Source: Sphingomonas sp. Leaf20 (lineage in GTDB: Bacteria; Pseudomonadota; Alphaproteobacteria; Sphingomonadales; Sphingomonadaceae). From it: 64,000 nt of DNA. Location: the NCBI RefSeq assembly GCF_001421535.1, contig NZ_LMKN01000001.1, positions 186,001-250,000 of the forward strand, written 5' to 3'. A program made the position numbers and the translations under genes. This document shows positions 10,068 to 19,033 of this stretch, in pieces. Below the pieces are notes generated by a model, which was not told the DNA's origin, did not search any database, and saw only the letters and a list, made by a program, of their open reading frames with translations. The stretch's first letter is position 1. Each line of letters starts with the position of its first letter.

Positions 10068-11096
10068 CTACCGTGACCGCGCCCCGATCACAGTCAGCAG
10101 CGTCTTCTCGAATCGCTCCGGATCCTCGACCTGCGGCGAATGGCCGAGCCCGTCGAGCGTCAGCAGCGTCGCATTGGGCATCTGCTTCACCGCGCGCGGC
10201 GCGATCACGGGGATCGCCTCGAGGAACTTGCGCAGGTTCGCCGGGGCCTGCGCGCGGCCGAAGGCGGTCTTGTCGAGCGTACCGACGATCAGCGTGGTCG
10301 GCGGCGTGACGCGGTACAGCTCGTGCGCGACCGGCTGCGTTCGGATCATTTCGCTGGCCTTCGCCTGCGCGAGCGCCACGCTGTCACGCCCTGCCCCCTG
10401 GTACATGCCCGCCTGCATCCAGACCCAACGGTCATAGGACGGCTTCCACGTTCCGTGATAATAGTTCTCGAGCTGATACGCCTTGATCGACGCGTAGCTC
10501 GTCTTCTTCTCGCCGGCCCACAAGGTATCGACATCGGTATAGGGCACACCATCCTCCGAGCGGTCCCTCAGCCCGAGCGGATTGACGAGAACCAGCCGCT
10601 CGACCGCCGCCGGGTACAGGATCGCGTAGCGCATCGCGAGCATCCCGCCCATCGAATGCCCGACGATCGTGGCGCGCGGGATCCCCCGCGATTCGAGCAA
10701 CCGCCGCGTGAACGTCGCGAGCATCTCGAAGCTGTACTGCGCCGCGCGCGGCTTGGACGACTTGCAGAAGCCGATCTGGTCGGGAACGATCACGCGGTAG
10801 CCGGCGCCGCTCAGCGCGCGCGCCGCGCTCCCCCAGGTCGCGCCGCAGAAATTCTTCCCGTGGAGCAGCACGACGGTGCGGCCATTGGGGCGCTGCGGCG
10901 CAATATCCATGAACGCCATCTGCGCGGGCGCGCCGATGATATCGACCTCCATCGTCTGGACCGGCCAGGGATAGGCGAACCGCTCGAGCATCGGTCCGAA
11001 ATCGGGAACGGCGGGCGGCTGATCCGCTGCAACCAGCATCAGCGCGGCAGGCAGGACGGTGACGCGCGCGACCGCGCGGCGGAAATAACGTGACAT
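10068..11096 (-). CDS. Exported alpha/beta hydrolase
   Basis: The 342-residue product is an alpha/beta-hydrolase fold enzyme of unknown substrate. The ATG at 11096 was chosen because it gives a signal-peptide-like N-terminus (basic SRYFRRAVAR, hydrophobic VTVLPAALMLVAA) and is preceded by AAAGGGAG. Motifs are VVLLHGKNFCGATW (oxyanion loop) and the nucleophile elbow VGHSMGGML. The acid and base are probably in the segments VGTLDKTAF and LDGLGHSPQVEDP near the C-terminus. It is a single gene between the rpsL promoter region and tRNA-Trp. Confidence 0.85.
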   Translation of the reverse strand: MSRYFRRAVARVTVLPAALMLVAADQPPAVPDFGPMLERFAYPWPVQTMEVDIIGAPAQMAFMDIAPQRPNGRTVVLLHGKNFCGATWGSAARALSGAGYRVIVPDQIGFCKSSKPRAAQYSFEMLATFTRRLLESRGIPRATIVGHSMGGMLAMRYAILYPAAVERLVLVNPLGLRDRSEDGVPYTDVDTLWAGEKKTSYASIKAYQLENYYHGTWKPSYDRWVWMQAGMYQGAGRDSVALAQAKASEMIRTQPVAHELYRVTPPTTLIVGTLDKTAFGRAQAPANLRKFLEAIPVIAPRAVKQMPNATLLTLDGLGHSPQVEDPERFEKTLLTVIGARSR

Positions 11097-11264
11097 ATCA
11101 GGCTCCCTTTGCCCGCTTCCTATCCTGCGCATCGGCCATCGTCACCCCGACGCCTGACACGCGGCGCGCGCCGACTCACGGCCTTAGCCGCTGACACCAT
11201 CTCGCAGACGACGCGTGCCCGCCGGTTGCACGAACGGCAATCGTCACGATCGCATGATCGGGTG

Positions 11265-11293
11265 CTTGCCCTCCCCCGGACATGGCGCTAGAG
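11265..11293 (+). promoter_or_regulatory. Probable promoter of tRNA-Trp
   Basis: CTTGCC and CTAGAG are separated by exactly 17 bases and the second box ends 13 bases before the mature tRNA start. This fits the alphaproteobacterial housekeeping pattern CTTGAC-N17-CTATAT found at tRNA genes. Confidence 0.5.
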
Positions 11294-11306
11294 CCCGCCA
11301 CCGCAC

Positions 11307-11383
11307 AGGAGTGTAGCTCAGTTGGTTAGAGCGTCGGTCTCCAAAACCGAAGGCCCTCGGTTCGAATCCGAGCACTCCTGCCA
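11307..11383 (+). tRNA. tRNA-Trp (anticodon CCA)
   Basis: The acceptor stem AGGAGTG pairs with CACTCCT. The D-arm is TAGCTCAGTTGGTTAGAGC. The anticodon loop CTCCAAA carries CCA, and the T-loop GTTCGAATCC and an encoded 3' CCA are present. All four stems form. The tRNA-Trp, secE, nusG order is a common bacterial arrangement. Confidence 0.97.
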
Positions 11384-11978
11384 TTTCTCGCATCGTCGTC
11401 CGCATCCGGCACCTCGACCATCGCGTCCAGGGACCTCGCTTCGTTGCGAGTATCACGATTGCAAGAAATGCATTTGTTAATGCAATTTGCGCAGTTGTGA
11501 AGTTCGGTGCTGCGATGCACAAAGAGTGTGCCTTTCAGGCATCCTCTCCTAAAACTTTCATGGCCGGTCTCTGACCGGCCTTTTTTTTCGTCCGCAGCAG
11601 GTGTATCCAGATCACGCGATCGTCACGCCGGACAATAAAACAGAAACGTGGGAGCGGAGCCGCCGGCATGACCGGCACCGGCAGACGGCCGACGGGGGAT
11701 CGAGCCAATCGCTCTCCCCCGTACCTTCCTCCCCAATCGCCCACGCTGTCGCGCGCCCTCCCCATTACGAGTCCCATCGGCCGCGCCCCGGCCCCTCGCC
11801 GTGCGCCCCCTTGCGTTCCCCCTGCGCGGAAGCTATCTGCGCCGCCATCCGACAGCAGACCGGACCCACGCCCCTGCTCTTGCAGGCTGCCCTCACCGGG
11901 GCGCCCTTCACAAGAAGCGGGTAACGGGTCTATGACTTGCTTCCTTCTTTTCCCAATCAGGCGGGTTCGAACAGCATC
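11384..11978 (+). other. 595-base gap between tRNA-Trp and secE
   Basis: Apart from the terminator at 11562-11588, I see no gene here. Frames on the minus strand crossing this stretch run through the tRNA or are antisense to secE and nusG. The secE promoter must lie between 11589 and 11978, but I cannot point to a convincing pair of boxes. Confidence 0.5.
11562..11588 (+). terminator. Rho-independent terminator after tRNA-Trp
   Basis: A perfect 8-bp stem (GGCCGGTC/GACCGGCC) with a 3-base loop is followed by eight T. It lies about 180 bases downstream of the tRNA and should end that transcript. Confidence 0.9.
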
Positions 11979-12176
11979 GTGGCTAAAACGTCCCCACTCG
12001 AATTCATCCGGCAGGTCCGCACGGAAACCTCCAAGGTCACGTGGCCGACGCGTCGCGAGACGATCATGACCGGCGTGATGGTCGTCATCATGACGACGAT
12101 CCTCGCGGTCTTCTTCTTCGGCGTCGACTCGATCCTTCAGGCGATCGTCACCGCCCTTCTGAAACTCGCTCAATAA
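11979..12176 (+). CDS. secE: Preprotein translocase subunit SecE
   Basis: SecE is the small clamp subunit of the SecYEG channel in the inner membrane. The GTG at 11979 gives VAKTSPLEFIRQVRTETSKV and 65 residues, the usual alphaproteobacterial single-helix form. The conserved VTWPTRRE amphipathic motif precedes one transmembrane helix (about residues 30-52). nusG follows nine bases after the stop. The open frame upstream of the GTG is not family-like. Confidence 0.95.
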   Translation: MAKTSPLEFIRQVRTETSKVTWPTRRETIMTGVMVVIMTTILAVFFFGVDSILQAIVTALLKLAQ

Positions 12177-12185
12177 GGTCCGCAC

Positions 12186-12722
12186 ATGGCGCGCTGGTAC
12201 ATCATTCACGCCTATTCGGGTTTCGAGGGCAAGGTCCGCGACTCGATCATGGCAGAGGCGACCCGCATGGGTCTCGAACAGCTCGTCGAGCAGATCGAAG
12301 TCCCGACCGAGACGATCACCGAGGCCCGTCGCGGCAAGAAGATCGCGGTCGAGCGCAAGTTCATGCCGGGCTATGTGCTCGCCAAGCTGAACATGAACGA
12401 CGACGTCTATCACCTCGTCAAGAACACCCCCAAGGTGACCGGCTTCCTCGGCAGCATGGGCAAGCCGCAGGCGATCAGCGAGGCGGAAGCCACGCGGATG
12501 CTCAACAGCAAGGAAGAGGCCGCTGCTGCGCCCAAGCAGAAGGTCAAGGTCGACTACGAGATCGGCGATCAGGTCAAGGTGCTCGACGGTCCGTTCGCGA
12601 GCTTCAACGGTCTGGTCGAGGAACTCGATTTCGACCGCAGCCGCGTCAAGGTGTCGGTCTCGATCTTCGGCCGCGCGACGCCCGTCGAGCTCGAGTTCGA
12701 ACAGGTCGAACGCTCGAAGTGA
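12186..12722 (+). CDS. nusG: Transcription termination/antitermination factor NusG
   Basis: NusG binds RNA polymerase and links it to Rho or the ribosome. The 178-residue product has the NGN domain from MARWYIIHAYSGFEGKVRDS to about residue 115 and the C-terminal KOW domain (IGDQVKVLDGPFASFNG). The length is normal. It lies nine bases after secE and ahead of a strong terminator. Confidence 0.98.
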   Translation: MARWYIIHAYSGFEGKVRDSIMAEATRMGLEQLVEQIEVPTETITEARRGKKIAVERKFMPGYVLAKLNMNDDVYHLVKNTPKVTGFLGSMGKPQAISEAEATRMLNSKEEAAAAPKQKVKVDYEIGDQVKVLDGPFASFNGLVEELDFDRSRVKVSVSIFGRATPVELEFEQVERSK

Positions 12723-12755
12723 TCCAATGGGGCGGCACATCAGCCGCCCTGCTCA

Positions 12756-12796
12756 CCCCGCGGTCCTGACGACCGTCAGGACCGCGGGGCTCTTTT
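12756..12796 (+). terminator. Rho-independent terminator of secE-nusG
   Basis: A near-perfect 15-16 bp stem (CCCCGCGGTCCTGAC and its complement) with a tiny loop is followed by CTCTTTT. It starts 33 bases after the nusG stop. On the other strand it would lie after the RidA-like gene, so it could serve both directions. Confidence 0.9.
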
Positions 12797-12819
12797 CAGG
12801 CCGTGACCGCCGGCTCGCC

Positions 12820-13356
12820 CTAGCGCTTCGCCACGACGCGTGCCGCCGTCGCCTCGATCTCTACGAGGAAATTGGGCCCCGCGAGTGCTGCGACCTGTAT
12901 GGTCGACCGCGCGACGGTTTCGGGGTTCTCCGCATTGCCGAAGAACATCTTGAACCCCTCGTTCATGCCCGCGAAATCCATCTTTCCATCGGTCCGCTTC
13001 GGATCCGCCGCGACGAACACCGTCAGCTTGTAGACGTCGCGCATGGTGTAGCCATGCTCGGCCAGGATCCCCTTTATCTTGGTCAGCACGCTGATCGTCT
13101 GCGTCCTGGTATCGCCGAACGAGTCCACCCCGGTGACGGGCTTGGACGGATCGATCGGTGCCGCCAGCTGACCCGACAGCACCAGCGTCTCCGCCCCCGC
13201 CGGGATCGTCACGCTCTGCAGGATCAGCGAGGGCGTCGCTCCCGGATTGGCGTGCCGGACGATCTGCGCCGCACAGGTCGTCGGCGTGAGCAGTGCCGCC
13301 GCGACTCCCGCCGCCATGATGCTCCAGCGCGCCGCGATGTTCGTGTCAAAAGCCAT
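12820..13356 (-). CDS. RidA/YjgF family protein with signal peptide
   Basis: RidA-like proteins are trimeric; the best known deaminate reactive enamines or imines. The ATG at 13356 gives a 178-residue product with a GGGAGAAA ribosome binding site. A signal peptide is likely (about 1-33, hydrophobic IMAAGVAAALLTPTTCAA), which points to a periplasmic form. The family core follows: LSGQLAAPID, GDTRTQTISVLTKIKGIL, DVYKLTVFVAA and a final FLVEIEATA. The substrate is unknown. It stands at the end of a leftward group with a GNAT and an amine oxidase, so a role in handling amine oxidation products is conceivable but unproven. Confidence 0.85.
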   Translation of the reverse strand: MAFDTNIAARWSIMAAGVAAALLTPTTCAAQIVRHANPGATPSLILQSVTIPAGAETLVLSGQLAAPIDPSKPVTGVDSFGDTRTQTISVLTKIKGILAEHGYTMRDVYKLTVFVAADPKRTDGKMDFAGMNEGFKMFFGNAENPETVARSTIQVAALAGPNFLVEIEATAARVVAKR

Positions 13357-13390
13357 TATCGTTTCTCCCGTGAATGTGATGCCGGCTCCG

Positions 13391-14020
13391 TCAGGCGCCG
13401 GCTGGATCGTGCAGCGTCTTGTGCATCGGCACGAACGGGACCGCGATTCCGCCCGCGTCGACCGTGACGCCCGCCGCGGCGATGAAACCATGGCCGCGAT
13501 AGAAGGCGACGCCCGACAATGTCGCCATCAGCGCGAGCGCGTCGAACCCCGCTGCGCGCGCCGCCTTCTCGCTGGCGTGCATGATCGCCGAACCGACGCC
13601 GCGGCGGACATAGTCGGGCGCGGTGAACATCGCGCGGACCCGGGCAGCATCGCGTCCGGGCACCAGCAAGGCCGGTGACCGGTCGGCATAGCGGTCGCTG
13701 CCGAACAGCGTCGCGAACCGGCTCCAGCCACCGCACCCCGCCAGCCTGCCGTCGATCTCCGCGACCAGATAGCTGCCGTCGTCGACGAGCTGGCTGTCGA
13801 CCCCGAAGATGTCGCGGATTGCCATCGCCAGCGCATCGGGGGCGTAGAACGTGCGCCCCAGCGCGGCGGCGGATCGCGCGATCAGCGCTTCGAGCGCGGG
13901 GATGTCCGCCCGCGTCGCCACCCGGATCGATACCCCGCGCCCGTCGCTTGCCGCGACACCCTCCGCACCGGCCAATCCCGCACCGGTCGATTCCGCACCG
14001 GTCACCCCCGCATCCGCCAT
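13391..14020 (-). CDS. GNAT family acetyltransferase
   Basis: The ATG at 14020 overlaps the amine oxidase stop by one base (TGATG) and gives 209 residues. A low-complexity Ala/Gly/Glu stretch (1-30) is followed by the GNAT fold. IRVATRADIPALEALIAR opens it, and VRAMFTAPDYVRRGVGSAIM carries the acetyl-CoA loop (R-R-G-V-G-S). The last core element is GVAFYRGHGF. The substrate is unknown. Overlap with the amine oxidase suggests co-expression. Confidence 0.85.
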   Translation of the reverse strand: MADAGVTGAESTGAGLAGAEGVAASDGRGVSIRVATRADIPALEALIARSAAALGRTFYAPDALAMAIRDIFGVDSQLVDDGSYLVAEIDGRLAGCGGWSRFATLFGSDRYADRSPALLVPGRDAARVRAMFTAPDYVRRGVGSAIMHASEKAARAAGFDALALMATLSGVAFYRGHGFIAAAGVTVDAGGIAVPFVPMHKTLHDPAGA

Positions 14021-15621
14021 CACGCCGCCGCTTTGACCGGCTGGGTGACGCCATCGCCGCGCTGCATCGCTGCAACGGACGCGATCGCGTGGTGCGCGGA
14101 CTGGATCGCGCCTTCCTGCCAGCCCGGCGTCTGGCTGAGCGCGGCGCTTGCAAAGACCGTGCGCCCCGCCGGCCGGTTGAGCAGGCGATAGCCGTCGGTG
14201 TCGATGTCCCCCTCCTGATGCCCCGCCATCCCGACGAACCAGTTGGGCCACGGCCCCAGGCTGTACGGCACCTTGTTCCAGTTGACCGCGACGCCGTTGA
14301 TCAGGTCCTTGCCGTGCCCCGGGTGCAGCCGCTCGACCGCGGCGCGCGCGCGCGCGACCTGATCCGCGATCGGCAGCCTCGCGAACCCCTCGGCGCGCTC
14401 GCCCGAGGTATAGCAGGCGAGCAGCATCCCGCGCGGACTGAACAGCCCTGCGCTCGGATACCAGATCAGCGACGTATCGCCCCCGACGAACGAGATACCG
14501 CCATAGATCTGGTCCTTTTCCCAGAAGCGCGGCGCATCGAACGCGACCTTGTTCGAATGGTCATAGACCACGCCGGCGATCGCTTCGGTCACGGGCTTGG
14601 CAAAATCGCAATCGACCTTTGCGAGGACGGGGAACGGGATCGTGCACACGGCAAAGTCGGCCACCGCGATCCGGCCCGCACCGGTCTTGGCATCGCGCCA
14701 GGCGATCTCGACACTGTCGGGGCGATTGCGGATCCGCGTCACCTCGGCGCCGCGCACGACCTTGCGCGTCAGCGCGCGCTCGAACCCGGCCGGGATCCGG
14801 TCCATCCCGCCGACCGGCTGGAACATCGTCGCCTGCATGTAGACATTGTCCTCGAACAGCATCGCCGGAAGCTGTTCGTTGGCGAGCAACTGCCCGAGCG
14901 GGACGGGCGCGGGCGGTCGCGCGAACACCCCGACGCCCGCATCGGGAAACGCCTGGAACCCCGAGCGCAACGTCCCTGCGAAATGCCCCTGCGGATCGAG
15001 GTCGCCATAGGTCTTGAGGAACGGCAGCAACGCCTGCTTGTCCGCAGCGCTCAGGCTCTGGTCGAGCGATCCCTGGTTGACCGCCTTCATCAGCAGCTCG
15101 GCGACATGGCCGCGCGTGTCGTTGATCGCGGTGCGCATCCGCACCTTGTCGCCCTTTGCATTCATCAGGAAGGCGCTGCGGCTGGAATTGATCTCGACCT
15201 CGAGCGGCACACCCAGTTTGCCGCAATAGCCAAGGATGCGGTGATGGAAGCTCGGCAGGCGCGCCGGCCCCGCGTTGAAATAGGCGCCCTCCGAAAACCG
15301 CGCGATCTGGTCCGCCTCGCCGTTCATCACGATCCGGTCGCCGTCACGCACCGTCCAGTTGCGCCCGCCGACCCGGTCGCGCGCTTCGAGCACGGTGACG
15401 TCGAACCCGGCAGCCTGAAGTTCATAGGCAGCGACCAGCCCCGCAATCCCGGCGCCCAGCACGATCACCGACTTGCCCTTGCCGAACCCGGCCGGCAGGT
15501 CGGGCATCGGCGCCGCCGCCGCGACGTTGCCGGCAATCCCCAGTGCCTCCATCGCACCGAAGGTCGCGGCCGCGCCGCCCGCCATGCCGATATGCTGTAG
15601 AATCGATCGCCGCGTGATCAT
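14020..15621 (-). CDS. Tat-exported flavin monoamine oxidase family protein
   Basis: The 533-residue product starts with a twin-arginine signal (ITRRSILQHIG, then an Ala/Gly-rich hydrophobic stretch). The Rossmann FAD-binding motif is VIVLGAGIAGLVAAYELQ at about residues 52-69, with LEARDRVGGR after it. The C-terminal FAD segment is around VFASAALSQTPGWQEGAI. This is the L-amino-acid/monoamine oxidase superfamily, giving an imine, ammonia and hydrogen peroxide; the substrate is unknown. The downstream GNAT overlaps it by one base and the RidA-like gene follows. Confidence 0.88.
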   Translation of the reverse strand: MITRRSILQHIGMAGGAAATFGAMEALGIAGNVAAAAPMPDLPAGFGKGKSVIVLGAGIAGLVAAYELQAAGFDVTVLEARDRVGGRNWTVRDGDRIVMNGEADQIARFSEGAYFNAGPARLPSFHHRILGYCGKLGVPLEVEINSSRSAFLMNAKGDKVRMRTAINDTRGHVAELLMKAVNQGSLDQSLSAADKQALLPFLKTYGDLDPQGHFAGTLRSGFQAFPDAGVGVFARPPAPVPLGQLLANEQLPAMLFEDNVYMQATMFQPVGGMDRIPAGFERALTRKVVRGAEVTRIRNRPDSVEIAWRDAKTGAGRIAVADFAVCTIPFPVLAKVDCDFAKPVTEAIAGVVYDHSNKVAFDAPRFWEKDQIYGGISFVGGDTSLIWYPSAGLFSPRGMLLACYTSGERAEGFARLPIADQVARARAAVERLHPGHGKDLINGVAVNWNKVPYSLGPWPNWFVGMAGHQEGDIDTDGYRLLNRPAGRTVFASAALSQTPGWQEGAIQSAHHAIASVAAMQRGDGVTQPVKAAA

Positions 15622-15997
15622 GTGTGCCGCCCCCGTTTACGCACCGCAACCGCGGCGCTTCCCCTGGAAAGTCGCTCACCTTTCCAAGCGGCCGGACCTT
15701 GCGGTCCGGACACCGGCACACTCCCCCATCGACCGAAATGCCATGCATCTCGGCTCGTTATCGTTCGTCCCTGACTTTATTATGCTTGCATGACACCCTA
15801 ATGGGATCGCGTACGCAAGCGATATTTTGTCGTTTTCAACGGCACGCCTATACCAATATTGCGCATCACAGGATCACGACCATCTTTCGACATCGTTTAT
15901 CCATCCTGCCACTTCGCTGGTCTTCTCTGCGATCCGCCGACCCGACAATAGCGACCTCGGCAACCCTCGCAGCATCCGCGGCGTTATCCCCCCGCAC
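15622..15997 (-). other. 376-base divergent gap
   Basis: This region between the leftward amine oxidase and the rightward EEP gene holds the two leader hairpins and an AT-richer stretch around 15770-15870 where divergent promoters probably lie. The upstream open part of the EEP frame is here but reads unlike protein. No other gene is supported. Confidence 0.45.
15665..15709 (-). promoter_or_regulatory. Two hairpins in the amine oxidase leader
   Basis: On the minus strand CCGGACC-GCAA-GGTCCGG (15692-15709) is followed by TGGAAAG/CTTTCCA with an 8-base loop (15665-15686), both perfect 7-bp stems, about 45 to 90 bases before the start codon. No known riboswitch is recognised. They may form a structured 5' leader. 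Confidence 0.4.
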
Positions 15998-16693
15998 ATG
16001 ATCAAGGTCGCCAGCTACAACATCCACAAGGGCATCGGGCTCGATCGCCGGCGCAATCCCGAACGCGTGATCGAGGTCCTGCGCGAGATCGACGCGGACG
16101 TCGTCGCGCTGCAGGAGGCGGACCGGCGCTTCGGCACACGCGCCTGCGTCCTGCCGTTCCACATGCTCGAAGATCACAGCGACTGGAAGCCGATCCCCGT
16201 CGGTCTAAACGCGCTGAGCATGGGCTGGCATGGCAATGTCGTGCTCGTCCGCAAGTCCGCGACGATCGAGGCGTGCGACGCGATCCATCTCCCCTCGCTC
16301 GAACCGCGCGGCGCGGTGATGGCCGACGTCCGCACGGCGGGCGGGATGATCCGCGTCGTCGGGATGCACCTCGACCTGTCGGGGCTCTGGCGGCGGCGAC
16401 AGGCCGCGGCGATCCTCGCGCATGTCGACGCCTGTGCGGCGCGGCGTCCGACCGTGTTGATGGGGGACCTAAACGAGTGGAGTGCCGGGTCGGGCTGCCT
16501 GCGCGATTTCGGCCGCGATTTCACCTTTGCCGAGACCGGCGCGAGCTTCCATTCACGGCATGCGATCGCCCGGCTCGACCGGATCATGACATCGCGCGAT
16601 CTCCGCGTCGTCGAATGCGGCGTGCATACCAGCCCGGCCGCGCGCAAGGCGTCGGATCACCTGCCGATCTGGGCGACGCTGGCCCCCGCATGA
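15998..16693 (+). CDS. Endonuclease/exonuclease/phosphatase family protein
   Basis: The 231-residue product belongs to the EEP (DNase I-like) fold, which includes nucleases, inositol phosphatases and sphingomyelinases. The ATG at 15998 (MIKVASYNIHKGIGLD) was chosen because the fold begins there. Catalytic motifs are SYNIHKG, ALQEAD, GMHLDL, GDLNEW and the final SDHLPIWA, so the metal site looks complete. No signal peptide is seen. The patatin-like gene starts 51 bases downstream in the same direction, which suggests a shared role in lipid or phosphodiester turnover. Confidence 0.88.
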   Translation: MIKVASYNIHKGIGLDRRRNPERVIEVLREIDADVVALQEADRRFGTRACVLPFHMLEDHSDWKPIPVGLNALSMGWHGNVVLVRKSATIEACDAIHLPSLEPRGAVMADVRTAGGMIRVVGMHLDLSGLWRRRQAAAILAHVDACAARRPTVLMGDLNEWSAGSGCLRDFGRDFTFAETGASFHSRHAIARLDRIMTSRDLRVVECGVHTSPAARKASDHLPIWATLAPA

Positions 16694-16744
16694 CCGCCCA
16701 CGCCCCCCATATCGCCCCCTTCCGGATCCGCGGCGGCTGACCCG

Positions 16745-19033
16745 GTGCGCGAGAAGGAACTTCGCCTCGCCCTTGTCTGCTACGGCGGGATCAGCCTCGC
16801 GGTCTACATGCACGGCATCACCAAGGAGATCTGGCACCTCGTCCGCGCCAGCCATGGGCATCATGACGGCACGCCGCGCGGCAGCGGGAGCCAGGCGGTC
16901 TACCGCGACCTGCTCGAGGAGATCGAGGCGCAGGGCGAATTACGCGTCCGCGTCCTTGCCGACATCATCGCGGGCGCGAGTGCGGGCGGGATCAACGGCA
17001 TCTTCCTCGCACAGGCAATTTCGACCGGCCAGAGCCTCGACCCGCTGACCGACCTCTGGCTGAGTTCCGCCGACGTCGAAGCGCTGATCGATTCGACCGC
17101 AGCGCCGCGGTCGCGCTTCTCGAAGGCCTGGGCGCTCCCGCTTGCGTGGGTTGCCGCGGGGCGCACCGCCGACAAGGTCCAGACGCTCGACGATTCAACG
17201 CGCGAGGAGGTCAAGGCGAAGCTGTCGCACTTCGTCCGCTCGCGCTGGTTCGAGCCGCCATTCGGCGGCGCGACCTTTACCGGGCTGCTGCTCGATGCGT
17301 TCGACGCGATGGCAGCGAGCACGCGCGGGCCGCGACTGCTTCCCCCCGGCCAACCGCTCGACCTCTACGTCACCGTCACCGACTTCACGGGCCATCCCGA
17401 ACGGCTCAAGCTCAATTCGCCGCCCGAAGTCGTCGAGACCGAGCACCGCGTCGTCGTCGACTTCTCCGATCATGGCATCGCGACCGACAGCCTCGCCGAC
17501 ATTCCCGAGCTTGCGTTTGCCGCACGTGCGACGTCGAGCTTTCCGGGGGCGTTCCCGCCGTTCGTCGTCGCCGAACTCGACGGCGTGCTCGATGCGCGGA
17601 CGACGACATGGCCGGGCAAGGCCGCGTTCCTCAAGCGCATCCTGCCGCGTCAGTCCGCGACCAATACCGCCGAGCAGGTCGTGCTGATCGACGGGTCGGT
17701 GCTTGCCAATGCCCCGTTCCGCCCCGCGATCGACGCGCTGAAGGACCGCCCCGCGCGTCGCCAGATCGACCGGCGGTTCGTGTATATCGACCCCTCGCCC
17801 GGGATGAAATTTCGCCTGCCGCCGCAGGACGGTACGCCGGGTTTCTTCCAGACGATCATCGGCGCGATCAGCGAGCTCCCCCGCCAGCAGCCGATCCGGG
17901 ACAATCTCGACGCGATCGCGGCGCGTTCGGCGCAGATCGACCGGATGCGCGCGATCGTCGATGCGATCCGTCCCGACGTCGAGGCGGAGGTCGAGTCGCT
18001 GTTCGGGCACACGCTCTTCCTCAACCGCCCGACCGCCGCGCGGCTCGTCGCATGGCGCGCGCGCGCGCAGAAGGCGGCCGCGGCCAGCGCGGGCTATGGC
18101 TATGCCGCCTATGGCCATTTGAAGGTCGCGGGCGTCGTCGAGACGCTCACCGGGCTTCTGTACCATGCCGGTGGCGAGCCGGGCCCCGAGCGCTGGGCCC
18201 GGATCCGCGCCGCGATCGCGACGACGGTCACCGCGAGCGGTGCGGAGGCGATCGGTGCGGCACATGGCGGGGGCGCGAGTGCGGAGACGATCGCCTTCCT
18301 GCGCCGGTTCGACCTGTCGTTCCGGATCCGCCGCCTGCGGCTGATGGCACGACGCCTGACCGTGCTCGAGGCCGATGTCGACGAGGCCGGGCTCGCCCCG
18401 ATCCGCGATGCGATCTACGTCGCGCTCTCGGCCTATCTCGAATGCCAGCGCGCCGACAAGCATACGGGGCTTCGCCATGCGGTCCGGTCGCTGCGCGGCG
18501 ACGCCACCGCATTGCTCGACGCGCTTGGCCAGTCGCTCGACCTGGCGCGGCTCGATGCAGAAACCGACGTCCGGCTGGCGGACGCATTCGCGGCGCTCGA
18601 CAAGCCCGTCCGCCGATCGATGCTGCTCGCCTATCTCGGCTTCCCCTATTTCGACACAGCCACGCTGCCGCTGCTCCAGGGCGAAGGGCTCGACGAATTC
18701 GATCCGATCAAGGTCGACCGGATCGCCCCCGACGACGCGGTCGCGATCCGCTCGGGTGGCGCCGAGGCAACGCTGAAGGGTATCCAGTTCAACAGCTTCG
18801 GTGCCTTTTTCAGCCGCGCCTACCGCGAGAACGACTATCTCTGGGGGCGGCTGCACGGTGCAGAGCGGATGATTGACATCACCGTGTCGACGTTGCCGGC
18901 GTCGGTCCGGATGAAGCCCGGCCGCGTTGCTGCGATCAAGCGCGCCGCCTTCGTCGCGATCCTTGATGAGGAGGAGGGCCGGCTGACAGCGATCCCCGCG
19001 CTTTTCGCCGATCTGCGCCGCGAAATCGGGTGA
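16745..19033 (+). CDS. Large patatin-like phospholipase family protein
   Basis: The 762-residue product resembles the long bacterial patatin-related proteins (patatin domain plus DUF3376). The GTG at 16745 is used. The oxyanion segment CYGGISLAVYMHGITKEIW (12-30) is followed by the nucleophile elbow GASAGG with Ser79. The catalytic Asp is about residue 316 in DGSVLANAPF. The remaining 400 or so residues are helical and Ala/Arg-rich with no second enzyme domain that I can name. Substrate lipids are unknown. It is probably co-transcribed with the upstream EEP gene. Confidence 0.85.
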   Translation: MREKELRLALVCYGGISLAVYMHGITKEIWHLVRASHGHHDGTPRGSGSQAVYRDLLEEIEAQGELRVRVLADIIAGASAGGINGIFLAQAISTGQSLDPLTDLWLSSADVEALIDSTAAPRSRFSKAWALPLAWVAAGRTADKVQTLDDSTREEVKAKLSHFVRSRWFEPPFGGATFTGLLLDAFDAMAASTRGPRLLPPGQPLDLYVTVTDFTGHPERLKLNSPPEVVETEHRVVVDFSDHGIATDSLADIPELAFAARATSSFPGAFPPFVVAELDGVLDARTTTWPGKAAFLKRILPRQSATNTAEQVVLIDGSVLANAPFRPAIDALKDRPARRQIDRRFVYIDPSPGMKFRLPPQDGTPGFFQTIIGAISELPRQQPIRDNLDAIAARSAQIDRMRAIVDAIRPDVEAEVESLFGHTLFLNRPTAARLVAWRARAQKAAAASAGYGYAAYGHLKVAGVVETLTGLLYHAGGEPGPERWARIRAAIATTVTASGAEAIGAAHGGGASAETIAFLRRFDLSFRIRRLRLMARRLTVLEADVDEAGLAPIRDAIYVALSAYLECQRADKHTGLRHAVRSLRGDATALLDALGQSLDLARLDAETDVRLADAFAALDKPVRRSMLLAYLGFPYFDTATLPLLQGEGLDEFDPIKVDRIAPDDAVAIRSGGAEATLKGIQFNSFGAFFSRAYRENDYLWGRLHGAERMIDITVSTLPASVRMKPGRVAAIKRAAFVAILDEEEGRLTAIPALFADLRREIG

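Noticed and set aside
11244..11522. Minus-strand open frame across tRNA-Trp, with RSNQLSYTPV
   Set aside because: It reads antisense through the tRNA gene; the RSNQLSYTP string is a well-known artefact of translating tRNA sequence, and the rest has no coding signs.
11535..12740. Long minus-strand frame opposite secE and nusG
   Set aside because: It is the antisense of two secure genes in high-GC DNA and shows no family-like sequence or ribosome binding site.
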